NCBI RefSeq assembly: GCF_003052265.1
Contig: NZ_QANS01000002.1
Coordinates: forward strand, 558,001-622,000
Reading direction: 5' to 3'
Source: Stenotrophobium rhamnosiphilum
GTDB taxonomy: Bacteria; Pseudomonadota; Gammaproteobacteria; Nevskiales; Nevskiaceae
Length of the DNA: 64,000 bases
The notes beneath the pieces are model-generated. The model had not been told where the DNA came from and did no database searches. It saw only the letters and a program-made list of their open reading frames with translations. This document shows, piece after piece, positions 15,393-23,980 of the stretch (position 1 is its first letter; each line of letters opens with the position of its first letter). A program made the translations under genes and the position numbers.

Positions 15393-17045
15393 TTATTCCC
15401 AACCAATCTTGTCGCGATTCTGCGCGTGCTTCTCGATCAGTGGCAGGAAGCGTTTTTCAACTTCATTGCGCTTGACCTTCATCGTCGGCGTCATCATGCC
15501 GTTGTCGATGGTCCAGCTCTCTTTGAGGATGAGGCACTTGGCAATTTCTTCGTGCGGTTCGAGCGTTTCGTTGACGACTTTCATATCTGCAATGAGGCCG
15601 GCTTCAACATCGCCACGTGATTTCTTCTGCGCTTCTGGTGTCAGCGTCACGGTCATGATCGGCTGCGTCAGACCAGTACCGACAAAACACATCTGGTCGA
15701 TATCCGTGTTGCGCGCCAGTGAGCCTTCAATTGGTGCTGGAGCAACGTACTTGCCCTTGAGCGTTTTGAAGATGTCTTTCACGCGACCGGTGATGTAGAG
15801 ATAGCCTTCTGCATCAACGCGACCTTTGTCGCCGGTGCGCAGCCAGCCATCAGCGGTAAACGTTTCGACGGTTTTCTCGGGCTCTTTGTAATAACCGGCC
15901 ATCACGCCTGCGTGCTTGTATTGAATCTCGCCTTCTTCCGAAATGCGCATATCTGCGCCCGGCATCGCGCGGCCTACTGAGCCAAAGCGATTTGCTTTAG
16001 GCAGGTTGGCGGTTGCGTAGATGCTGTTCTCGGTCATGCCGTAGCCTTGCAGCACGGTGAGGCCGAGTTTTTCGAACCACTTCATCAGTGGCATCGGCAT
16101 TGGTGCAGCGCCTACAAACATATAGCGCACGTTCTGCAGACCAGCGCCGGTCTTGATCTTTTTCTTGATGAAGCTCGACAGCAAAGGAATCTTCAGCAGG
16201 CGTTCCAGTTTTTCCTGTGGCAGCTTTCTCAACACGCCACCTTGAATGCGGCTGTAGACCAAAGGCACGCCGAAGAAACGCGTTGGCGCCACTTCTTTGA
16301 GCTGCTCTGCGAGCTTCTCGATGTTCTCGTTGAAGTAAACCTGCGCGCCGAGATAAATGCTGGCAAGTTCCAATGCGCCGCGCTCAAACATGTGCGCGAG
16401 TGGCAGGTAGGAGAAGAATTTCTCAGTGCCGACTGCTGGCATGGTTTTCATCAAACCCATCGTGGCGAATGCCATGTTCTCGCCAGTGATCATCACGCCC
16501 TTGGGATTGCCCGTGGTGCCTGAGGTGTAAACCAGTGTTGCGAGCTGCTTTGGATCTGGCGGCGTGTAGCCGGAGAACGGCTCGCTCTTCTTCACCAAGT
16601 CATCCCACTGGTGATCGCAGGCAATGCCGAGATCAGCGTAAGGGAAACCAATCTTGAGAATGCCTGCTGGCAAACCCTTTGCAAAATCATCCGCGTCTGG
16701 CATCGGGCCGATGAAAACGACCTTGGCTTCGCAGTGATTCAGAATGTATTTAACGGCATCTACCGACTGCTTCGGATACAGACCGACGCTGACGTAGCCC
16801 GCCATGCTGATGGCCAAATCCGCGAAGAACCAATGCGCGGTGTTACGGCCTGAGATCGCGATGGCCGTGCCAGCCGGAAAGCCCAGCGACTTGAGCGCGG
16901 TGGCCATCGATCGCACTTGGGACTCTGCCTCTGCCCAGGTGTAGCTTTTCCACGCGCCATTGACGGGCTGGAACAACCAAGGGGTGCTCGGGCGCTCTTT
17001 GGCCCACTGCATCAACATTTCGACTGGGTTTTTTTGCGTAGACAT
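15393..17045 (-). CDS. Long-chain acyl-CoA synthetase (AMP-binding)
   Basis: This 550-residue ANL-superfamily enzyme adenylates a fatty acid and transfers it to CoA. Visible motifs are the phosphate loop LVYTSGTTGNPKGVM (about 171-185), QGYGMTENS, and the hinge region LRTGDKGRVDAEGYLYITGRVKD. The C-terminal lid is present. It lacks a signal or membrane segment. AGGGGG precedes the ATG. It is likely to be monocistronic and used in fatty-acid import or beta-oxidation; the chain-length preference cannot be read. A 276-base stretch separates it from the divergent gene at 17322, in which I see only AT-rich promoter-like sequence. Confidence 0.92.
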   Translation of the reverse strand: MSTQKNPVEMLMQWAKERPSTPWLFQPVNGAWKSYTWAEAESQVRSMATALKSLGFPAGTAIAISGRNTAHWFFADLAISMAGYVSVGLYPKQSVDAVKYILNHCEAKVVFIGPMPDADDFAKGLPAGILKIGFPYADLGIACDHQWDDLVKKSEPFSGYTPPDPKQLATLVYTSGTTGNPKGVMITGENMAFATMGLMKTMPAVGTEKFFSYLPLAHMFERGALELASIYLGAQVYFNENIEKLAEQLKEVAPTRFFGVPLVYSRIQGGVLRKLPQEKLERLLKIPLLSSFIKKKIKTGAGLQNVRYMFVGAAPMPMPLMKWFEKLGLTVLQGYGMTENSIYATANLPKANRFGSVGRAMPGADMRISEEGEIQYKHAGVMAGYYKEPEKTVETFTADGWLRTGDKGRVDAEGYLYITGRVKDIFKTLKGKYVAPAPIEGSLARNTDIDQMCFVGTGLTQPIMTVTLTPEAQKKSRGDVEAGLIADMKVVNETLEPHEEIAKCLILKESWTIDNGMMTPTMKVKRNEVEKRFLPLIEKHAQNRDKIGWE

Positions 17046-17321
17046 CTAGCCCCCTAAAACAATTATTTTTGATCCGCTTTTAAGCGACCTGAATTTGAGC
17101 AGAGCATCTTAAACAAATGCCCGAGGTTTAGCTCCACGGCGTTCCCGGTAAATGAGGCTTATGTCCGGCTCTGTCATGATCTAGCATGGGTTGCTTGTTA
17201 ATTGTCTTATAAATTAAATTATAGTAAACATTTAGTAACAGTTATCGCAGGCACAATAGCGCTCGCGGAACCGTAGATAAACATCACACGCTCAATATAG
17301 AGTGCATGCAGAGGGGAGCAT

Positions 17322-18416
17322 ATGAAAGCATTAATTTCGGCCTTGGTACTCGTAGCCGTTGCCGCCATTTACCTACTGTTTTGGCCAGTGCCAATTCAGC
17401 CACAGGCGTGGACACCACCGCCTGCCCCCAGCCTCTCCGAAGGCCCATACGCCTATAACGAGAAGCTCAAAGACATCGAACGCATGGCCGAAGGCTATGG
17501 CGTCGGTCCTGAAGGCATCAATCTGGATAGCGAAGGCAGCGTCTATGCGGGCTTCGCCAATGGCGACGTCGTGCGCTTCTCGCCTGACTTCAAGAATCAA
17601 ACCAAACTCGGCAACACCGGTGGCCGCCCTCTCGGCCTTGGCGTTGCGGATGACGGCAGCGTGTTTATCGCTGACGCCATCAAGGGCTTCATGGTCAACA
17701 GCGTCAAAGGTGTTGATATCGAAACCATCAGCACAGAAGCCGATGGTCAGAAATATGGCTTTGCTGATGATGCCGTCGCTGGCCGCAGCGGCATGGTTTA
17801 TTTCACCGACGCTTCTGACCGCTTTGGTTACGGCAATCACATGTCCGACCTGCTTGAGCATGGCGCCAATGGTCGCGTGTTCTCATACGATCCCAAAACC
17901 CAAGAAGTGAAAACGCTGATGAAGGGCGTGCACTTTGCTAACGGCGTCGCGCTGGGCCCAGATGAGGCTTACATCTTGGTGAATGAGACCAGCGAGTACC
18001 GCGTGCTGCGTTACTGGCTCAAGGGCGAAAAGGCGGGCACGCAAGATGTATTCATCGACAACCTGCCTGGCTTCCCAGACAACATCAGCTTCAACGGCGA
18101 AAACCGTTTCTGGGTAGCGCTCGTCGCGCCCCGCGATGCCATGCTCGACAAGACGCTGTTGCCTGGCAATGAATGGCTGCGCAAAGTGGTTTATCGCCTG
18201 CCTAAGTTCCTGCAACCTAAACCCAGCTCACTCGCGTTTGCTTTGGGTCTTGATCTCAATGGCAAGGTCATCGCCAACCTGCAATACGAAGGTAAAGGCG
18301 CTTATGGCCCAATCACCAGCGTGCGCGAATATCGCGAGTGGTTGTACTTCGGCAGCCTGACGGACACCGCGATTGGTCGCTTGCCACTTAATAAGGCGAT
18401 TGCGGGCGTGCCTTAA
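17322..18416 (+). CDS. Strictosidine synthase/SMP-30-like beta-propeller protein
   Basis: The 364-residue protein starts with a single hydrophobic helix (residues 4-22), so it is membrane-anchored with a periplasmic domain. The rest is a six-bladed propeller of the strictosidine-synthase-like/APMAP group (GPEGINLDSEGSVYAGFANGDVVRF, FADDAVAGRSGMVYFTDAS, FANGVALGPDEAYILVNET). Members include lactonases and esterase-like enzymes; the catalytic activity here is unknown. AGGGGAG precedes the ATG. It stands alone, followed by an intrinsic terminator. Confidence 0.82.
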   Translation: MKALISALVLVAVAAIYLLFWPVPIQPQAWTPPPAPSLSEGPYAYNEKLKDIERMAEGYGVGPEGINLDSEGSVYAGFANGDVVRFSPDFKNQTKLGNTGGRPLGLGVADDGSVFIADAIKGFMVNSVKGVDIETISTEADGQKYGFADDAVAGRSGMVYFTDASDRFGYGNHMSDLLEHGANGRVFSYDPKTQEVKTLMKGVHFANGVALGPDEAYILVNETSEYRVLRYWLKGEKAGTQDVFIDNLPGFPDNISFNGENRFWVALVAPRDAMLDKTLLPGNEWLRKVVYRLPKFLQPKPSSLAFALGLDLNGKVIANLQYEGKGAYGPITSVREYREWLYFGSLTDTAIGRLPLNKAIAGVP

Positions 18417-18437
18417 TCTCGGCGCGCTGTTCGTTTC

Positions 18438-18470
18438 AGAGCCCAGACTTTTGTCTGGGCTTTTTTGTTT
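18438..18470. terminator. Intrinsic terminator
   Basis: AGCCCAGAC and GTCTGGGCT form a stem around TTTT, followed by TTTTTTG. It ends the propeller gene and lies just before the convergent transporter's stop codon. Confidence 0.9.
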
Positions 18471-18477
18471 CTGTGAT

Positions 18478-19395
18478 TTATCTGTAAACGCTGCTCGCTG
18501 CTGGCCTTCTTCTGGCCCAAAGCCAAGCCAACACACCACCAGTGCCCAACTGCCACACACCCCACCAACCTAAAACCAAAATCATATTGGTCTGTGTAGG
18601 GAAATAGCTGAACACCAACGTCAGGCCCAGCGCCGTGTTGTGAATGCCGGTTTCAAACGTGATGGCGCGACGCTCACCTTCGGAGACGCGAAACAAAGCG
18701 CCGACACCATAGCCGCTGACCATTGCCAACAGGTTATGCAGCAGCACCAAGACGAATAGCGTCGAGATCACGTGCAGGAATAGTCGACCGTTTGCAGCGA
18801 GTGCGACGACTACAAATCCAAAGAAAACGATCAAGCCAAAACGTCGCAGCGGCATCAGCAATCGTTTTGCGAGTTCAGGCTTTTTGCTTGCTAAGGTCAT
18901 GCCTGCAAGTAGTGGCAGCATCAGCGCCACGGCAATCGTCATCACCAGTTCAAGCGCAGGCACGCGAATCTCTTGCAAGGCCGCTTGCGTTGCGGGATGC
19001 AGACCACCTAACAACGCGAAGGTGAGCGGCGTTGTGATGGGTGAGATCAAACTGGAAATCGTTGTAGCGCTCATCGACACCGAAGTGCGTCCACCACTCC
19101 AATGCGTCAACAAATTCGACATGTTTCCGCCGGGACAGGCCGCAGTCATCATCAAACCCAGCGCCAAACCCGGTGAAGGATCTAAAACCCAGATCAAGCC
19201 AAAGGTCAGCAGTGGCAACACCAACAACTGTGAGAACAGTGCTGCAAAAACGGGCTTGGGCTGCGACAGCAAACGGCGAAAGTCTGCAAACGAAAGCTCC
19301 AGCGCTACGCCAAAAATAACCAGCGCGAGAATGCCCTGCAAAACCAGCGCAGCCGCGGGGCTGAACTGCAACGTAGGTAAAGCTTCGTTGTTCAC
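18478..19395 (-). CDS. BASS-family (bile acid:sodium symporter-like) transporter
   Basis: The 305-residue inner-membrane protein has about nine or ten transmembrane helices and the BASS-family segments ACPGGNMSNLLTHWSGG and ETGIHNTALGLTL that line the sodium/substrate site. Bacterial members carry organic anions such as bile acids, pantoate or pyruvate. It starts at GTG 19395, overlapping the TauD-like gene stop by 4 bases (GTGA), so it is the last gene of a three-gene operon with a dioxygenase and a CoA-transferase/racemase family enzyme. Those partners suggest an organic-acid substrate. Confidence 0.85.
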   Translation of the reverse strand: MNNEALPTLQFSPAAALVLQGILALVIFGVALELSFADFRRLLSQPKPVFAALFSQLLVLPLLTFGLIWVLDPSPGLALGLMMTAACPGGNMSNLLTHWSGGRTSVSMSATTISSLISPITTPLTFALLGGLHPATQAALQEIRVPALELVMTIAVALMLPLLAGMTLASKKPELAKRLLMPLRRFGLIVFFGFVVVALAANGRLFLHVISTLFVLVLLHNLLAMVSGYGVGALFRVSEGERRAITFETGIHNTALGLTLVFSYFPTQTNMILVLGWWGVWQLGTGGVLAWLWARRRPAASSVYR

Positions 19396-20444
19396 GTGCC
19401 AGTCCAGGCGACCAGCACCTCACGAGGACCATGAAAAGGCATGCGGCCATGACCGGTCGAGCGATTGTCGATCGCGAGAATATCGCCCTCATGCCAAGTC
19501 TCAATGACCAAATGTTTCCAGATGGTTTCAACCAAAATACGAACGTGGCGTGGATCCACTTCTCCACCGTCAGCATGCGTCACATGCATCGGCTGTTCCA
19601 ACGACGATTTCATGCGCTGCTTGAGTGTGGTTAATGCGCTAGTCAGTGCCCAGTAAAAAATCGCACGTGGATTTTTTTGATGGCGAAGAATGTAGGCGTA
19701 CTCTAACGCTGCAGCTGCAACGTGAAACACCTGCGTGTGATTGAACCACGCGGTTTCACCGGTCACCGGATGCTCACGCATCGCAACTTGATCGTTGATT
19801 AAACGAAGACGTCCTTGCGCCAACCATTCGCAGCGCAAGCCCTGCGCTTCAGCTTTACGTTCAACGAGGACGGTGTCGGTTGTGCTGAATAACTCATCCC
19901 AACGCTTGAGCTGCCAGAGATCGCGGCCCTTGGGACTGTCTGGGCCGTCGTAATTGCGGATATTGCGAACACGGCGAGCGGCGAATGTCTCACGCATTTC
20001 CGCAGGAAGATCACGCCACACTGCGCGCCAATCAACCGTTGGTGTTTCGCCATTCTTTCCCGGGGCAATGGTGCAGTGGAAAAATAATTTGCGCGGAGCT
20101 GAAGGCAAAAAGCTCATCTCGCTGTGCTGCGCAATCGGGTAAAACGGCGGCAACTCGGAAGCGGTGAAAACATATTGGCTACGCGCATTGCGTGGCGAAG
20201 TGCCGAGATAGTCGTTTTTTAAATCAGGTTCCAGCGCCATCGCGACCTGTTCAAAATCGCTGGCACCCAGCAAATCAAAGCCACGAAAACGTAGCGCGCC
20301 GTGACGCACCCATTCGATTTCGATCTGATCTCGTTGCTCGGCGATCCAACTCTTGAACGCTTCCAAAGAAACGCCCTGCCCTTCGATCACTCGAATAGGT
20401 TTGTTATTGGCTGAACGCGCGTCTGCAAAAAAGGGCTTTGTCAT
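19392..20444 (-). CDS. TauD/TfdA-family (SyrP-like) Fe(II)/2-oxoglutarate dioxygenase
   Basis: The 350-residue protein has the facial-triad motif His-x-Glu (AQHSEMSF, about residues 119-126) and the distal His-Gly-Arg (RSTGHGRMPF) near the C-terminus, with the 2-oxoglutarate-binding Arg following. The closest named group appears to be the SyrP-like/taurine dioxygenase hydroxylases. The Glu in the first motif replaces the usual Asp but can still bind iron. The substrate is unknown. Its stop overlaps the transporter start; the CaiB gene ends 63 bases upstream. Confidence 0.82.
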   Translation of the reverse strand: MTKPFFADARSANNKPIRVIEGQGVSLEAFKSWIAEQRDQIEIEWVRHGALRFRGFDLLGASDFEQVAMALEPDLKNDYLGTSPRNARSQYVFTASELPPFYPIAQHSEMSFLPSAPRKLFFHCTIAPGKNGETPTVDWRAVWRDLPAEMRETFAARRVRNIRNYDGPDSPKGRDLWQLKRWDELFSTTDTVLVERKAEAQGLRCEWLAQGRLRLINDQVAMREHPVTGETAWFNHTQVFHVAAAALEYAYILRHQKNPRAIFYWALTSALTTLKQRMKSSLEQPMHVTHADGGEVDPRHVRILVETIWKHLVIETWHEGDILAIDNRSTGHGRMPFHGPREVLVAWTGT

Positions 20445-20507
20445 GGAATCACACCGTTATTGATGCAATCTTTATACAGAGCCCCCGCTGTGACTTCAAA
20501 GGGAAAT

Positions 20508-21614
20508 TTAACTACGCAGTGCGCCGAGTACCGCTGCGTTGTCTGCACCGAGCTTTGGGGCCGGACCGCAGGTGATGCGGGGAATTTCGCCAAACTGAAT
20601 CGGCATCGCCGTGGCTGGTTTGCCAAGATGATTTTCAACCAGCCCACGTGCCACGACTTGTTCGTTGGTGAGCGCTTCATCAGGCGTCAGAATCGCAGTG
20701 GTGCAGGCGTCGTGTTGAAGCAAGATTGTCTCCCACTCGTCACGCGTCTTAGTCTTGAACAACTCGGCAACTTCAGCGCGCACCGCTTCAGCGCTGGCGC
20801 CTGGAGCCATCGGCCGCTTCAGCAAATCAGCGCGGCCAATGGCAGTGCACAGCGTGGCCCAGAACTTGGGCTCCAATGCGCCAACAGCCAGATGTTTGCC
20901 GTCTGAACATTCGTAGAAGCTGTAGTTAGGCAGCGCGCCGCTCAGCATGTCGCGACCACGTGGATTGGATTTGCCCATCGCGCGAATCGCAGCGAAGGAC
21001 ACGACCTGCAGCGCCATCGAACCGTCGTGCATACCAACGTCGACAAACGCGCCTTCGCCTGATGTGCGTGCGCCAATCACCGCAGACAAAATGCCAATCG
21101 CACAGGTGAGTGCGCCGCCAGCAAGATCTGCGATCTGCAAATTGGATTGCGCAGGCGCGCCTTTAGCTGGGCCAATCTGATCAAGCACACCAGCGTAGCC
21201 GAGGTAATTCATGTCATGACCCGCGCGATCACGGTACGGACCCGTCTGACCGTAGCCCGTCAGCGCAGCGAAAACGATTTTTGGATTGATCTTCTTCAGT
21301 GCGTCGTAGCCACAGCCGAGCTTATCCATCACGCCGGGCCGGAACGACTCAATGACGACATCGGCGTCTTTCACCAGCTGATGAAATTTTTCGACGTCAT
21401 CTGCTTTACGTAAATCCAAGGTGACTGATTTTTTGCCGCGATTCACCAGCTCGAACAAATCCGGCGAAAGCGAGCGCGCGTAATCGCCGCCATTAGGTTC
21501 TTCGATCTTGATGACTTCAGCACCGAGCTGAGCGAGATACAAAGTGCAAAACGGGCCGGGCAACAGGCGCGAAAGATCGAGAATGCGGATGCCCGCGAGC
21601 AGAGGATTGGTCAT
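20508..21614 (-). CDS. CaiB/BaiF family protein, alpha-methylacyl-CoA racemase type
   Basis: The 368-residue protein begins GIRILDLSRLLPGPFCTLYLAQLGAEVIKIE and carries the racemase-type active-site segment RAGHDMNYLGYAGVLDQIG (His and Asp bases) rather than the aspartyl nucleophile layout of formyl-CoA transferases. Alpha-methylacyl-CoA racemases invert the 2-methyl centre of branched or sterol-side-chain acyl-CoAs before beta-oxidation. It heads the operon with the dioxygenase and BASS transporter. Confidence 0.88.
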   Translation of the reverse strand: MTNPLLAGIRILDLSRLLPGPFCTLYLAQLGAEVIKIEEPNGGDYARSLSPDLFELVNRGKKSVTLDLRKADDVEKFHQLVKDADVVIESFRPGVMDKLGCGYDALKKINPKIVFAALTGYGQTGPYRDRAGHDMNYLGYAGVLDQIGPAKGAPAQSNLQIADLAGGALTCAIGILSAVIGARTSGEGAFVDVGMHDGSMALQVVSFAAIRAMGKSNPRGRDMLSGALPNYSFYECSDGKHLAVGALEPKFWATLCTAIGRADLLKRPMAPGASAEAVRAEVAELFKTKTRDEWETILLQHDACTTAILTPDEALTNEQVVARGLVENHLGKPATAMPIQFGEIPRITCGPAPKLGADNAAVLGALRS

Positions 21615-21820
21615 GACGGTAATTTAAAGTTTCTTTGAAATAATCTGTAGCGAAGGCTATCTCATAGCGCTTACAGGGCAAAGCGAAATAACGATTACCG
21701 TCTTTTCTGCCACCAGACCAACATTAATCGTTGCAAAGAAACTCTCATCCAGACGTCACGGAAACGTCGCTTGGCCTACCTAGGCTTCGCTCCCAATGAA
21801 GAGACGAAAGAAATTCGCTC

Positions 21821-23887
21821 ATGGTCTCTAGCAGCCGTCGAAATTTTCTACGGCTGGCCGGCACGACTTTCGCCGCATCCATGATTCCGGAAAGCATCCG
21901 CGAGGCTCTGGCGATGCCAGCAGCTTCCGTTACCGGCACGATCAACGATGTGCAGCACGTGGTGATTCTGATGCAGGAGAATCGCTCCTTCGATCACTAC
22001 TTCGGCACCCTCCACGGCGTGCGTGGCTTTGGTGATCGCTTCACCGTGCCACTGCCCGATGGCCGTACGATTTGGCAGCAGAAAGATTTATTCACCGAAA
22101 TCCAGCCTTATCACCTCGACAGTCGCATCGGGAACGCACAGTCCGTAGAAAGCACGCCACATACTTGGCCCGATGCACACGCCGCTTGGAATCACGGTCG
22201 CTATGGGCAGTGGCCCTTGTTCAAGAAGCGACAGTCGATGGGCTATTACAAAGAAGCCGAACTGCCTTTTCATTTCGCGCTCGCCAACGCCTTCACGCTC
22301 TGCGACAGCTATCACTGCTCAGTGCAGGGCAGCACCAATCCCAATCGACTTTTTCTGTTCACCGGTACCAACAACCCCAGCGGAATTGGCGGTGGCCCAG
22401 CGATCAGCAACAACTACGACAAGCTCGGACCCTCTGATCAAGGTTACGACTGGACGACCTATCCCGAACGACTCGAAGCCGCTGGCGTCAGTTGGAAGAT
22501 TTATCAGGACATGGCGGACAACTACGACAACAACTCGCTTGCAGGTTTTCGCAATTTCCGTGAGGCCTATGAAACTGACGCGAACTCGACGCTAGTCAGC
22601 AAAGGCCTGACGAGTACGCTAAAGAACAATACGCTGGATGGCCTCAAGGTTGATGTACTTTCAGGCACGCTGCCGCAGGTCTCATGGGTTATCGCACCTT
22701 CGGCTTATTCAGAACACGCTGATCGCTCAAGTCCTGTGCAAGGCGCTTGGTATACGCAGCAGGTGTTGGAAGCACTGACGTCCAACCCAGCAAGCTGGAG
22801 CAAAACCGTACTGCTGTTGATGTACGACGAGAACGATGGTTTCTTCGATCACGCACCACCACCTTGTGCACCTTCTGTGAATCTCGACGGCTCACGCGCA
22901 GGTGCTTCGACAGTTGATGACAGCAGTGAGCGTTATCGCGATCAAAAAATTTATGGGCCCGGCCCGCGCGTGCCGATGACTATCGTCTCGCCGTGGAGCA
23001 AAGGCGGCTGGGTCAATTCGCAGGTGTTTGATCACAGCTCGGTCATCCGCTTTCTTGAAACACGCTTTGGCGTGCATGAACCCAACATCAGCGCATGGCG
23101 TCGCGCAGTCTGTGGCGATCTCACTTCAGCGTTCAATTTTGCAACACCTAACGAAGACAAATTTCCGGCGTTACCTAGCTTCAGTAAAGCTGAAGCAGAC
23201 AGCTTGAGTAGAACGCAGGAGCGACTCGACGCTGTGCCCGTTCCGACGGGCAACAACAGCACCGCGCCGCGACAACGCCAAGGCGTAAGGCCTTCACGCG
23301 CATTGCCCTACGAGCTAAGCGTTAACAGCAGCATCAATGCGCTCGCAGGAAAAGTGCAGCTGCAGTTCATCAACACGGGCAGTGTCGGCGCAGTCTTTCA
23401 GGTCTACGACAAACTACATCTTGAGCGCATCCCGAAGCGCTACACCGTTGAAGCCGGAAAAATGCTGAACGATAGCTGGAGCGCCGTATTGGATTTAGGT
23501 CACTACGATCTCTGGGTGCTCGGCCCGAATGGATTTCATCGCCATTTCCAAGGCACGCTCAACGCCTTGTCACTGCTGAATGGCCCCGCTCCAGAAATTC
23601 GCGTCGGCTACGACGGCGACAACAGCGCGATCTATGCCGAACTTCGCAACAGCGGCAAAGCGCCCTGCACCTTCATCATCAAGGCCAATGCTTACAGCAA
23701 AGAAGGCCCGTGGCGTTACACCGTTAAACCCGGAGAAACCGTCAAACCGCACTGGTCATTGAACAGCAGTGGGCGTTGGTATGACTTCAGCGTGATGGTG
23801 GATGGAGATAACAGCTACGCGCGTCGCTTTGCGGGACGCGTTGAAAACGGCAGGCCGGGAATTAGTGATCCCGCGATAGGTGGCTAA
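21821..23887 (+). CDS. Phosphocholine-specific phospholipase C (Tat-exported)
   Basis: This 688-residue enzyme would hydrolyse phosphatidylcholine or sphingomyelin headgroups outside the cytoplasm. The N-terminus is a twin-arginine signal (SSRRNFLRLAG, cleavage near residue 32). A phosphoesterase domain follows (about 45-450) with metal-binding motifs QENRSFDHYFG and MYDENDGFFDH, then two C-terminal DUF756 modules (about 500-685). The length matches non-haemolytic bacterial PlcN/PlcH-type enzymes. No chaperone gene is nearby. It appears monocistronic, and a repeat hairpin starts right after its stop codon. Confidence 0.92.
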   Translation: MVSSSRRNFLRLAGTTFAASMIPESIREALAMPAASVTGTINDVQHVVILMQENRSFDHYFGTLHGVRGFGDRFTVPLPDGRTIWQQKDLFTEIQPYHLDSRIGNAQSVESTPHTWPDAHAAWNHGRYGQWPLFKKRQSMGYYKEAELPFHFALANAFTLCDSYHCSVQGSTNPNRLFLFTGTNNPSGIGGGPAISNNYDKLGPSDQGYDWTTYPERLEAAGVSWKIYQDMADNYDNNSLAGFRNFREAYETDANSTLVSKGLTSTLKNNTLDGLKVDVLSGTLPQVSWVIAPSAYSEHADRSSPVQGAWYTQQVLEALTSNPASWSKTVLLLMYDENDGFFDHAPPPCAPSVNLDGSRAGASTVDDSSERYRDQKIYGPGPRVPMTIVSPWSKGGWVNSQVFDHSSVIRFLETRFGVHEPNISAWRRAVCGDLTSAFNFATPNEDKFPALPSFSKAEADSLSRTQERLDAVPVPTGNNSTAPRQRQGVRPSRALPYELSVNSSINALAGKVQLQFINTGSVGAVFQVYDKLHLERIPKRYTVEAGKMLNDSWSAVLDLGHYDLWVLGPNGFHRHFQGTLNALSLLNGPAPEIRVGYDGDNSAIYAELRNSGKAPCTFIIKANAYSKEGPWRYTVKPGETVKPHWSLNSSGRWYDFSVMVDGDNSYARRFAGRVENGRPGISDPAIGG

Positions 23888-23888
23888 C

Positions 23889-23954
23889 GTAGGGTGCGCC
23901 ATGCGCACGCGTTCCAGACGTCAGCGCCAGACGCGTGCGCACAGCGCACCCTAC
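23889..23954. repeat. REP-like double-stem inverted repeat
   Basis: GTAGGGTGCGC at 23889-23899 pairs with GCGCACCCTAC at 23944-23954, and TGCGCACGCGT at 23902-23912 pairs with ACGCGTGCGCA at 23931-23941, giving two perfect 11-bp stems separated by small bulges and an 18-base loop. It starts 2 bases after the phospholipase stop. The GTAGGGTGCG terminus is typical of dispersed palindromic elements in proteobacteria. It probably also ends the two convergent transcripts. Confidence 0.75.
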
Positions 23955-23980
23955 AAAAGCGCGCGTTGCGCGCAGCAGAT

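Noticed and set aside
17046..17321. Possible small gene or RNA in the 276-base gap between the acyl-CoA synthetase and the propeller gene
   Set aside because: Only AT-rich promoter-like sequence is seen; no stable hairpin, conserved motif or supported frame.
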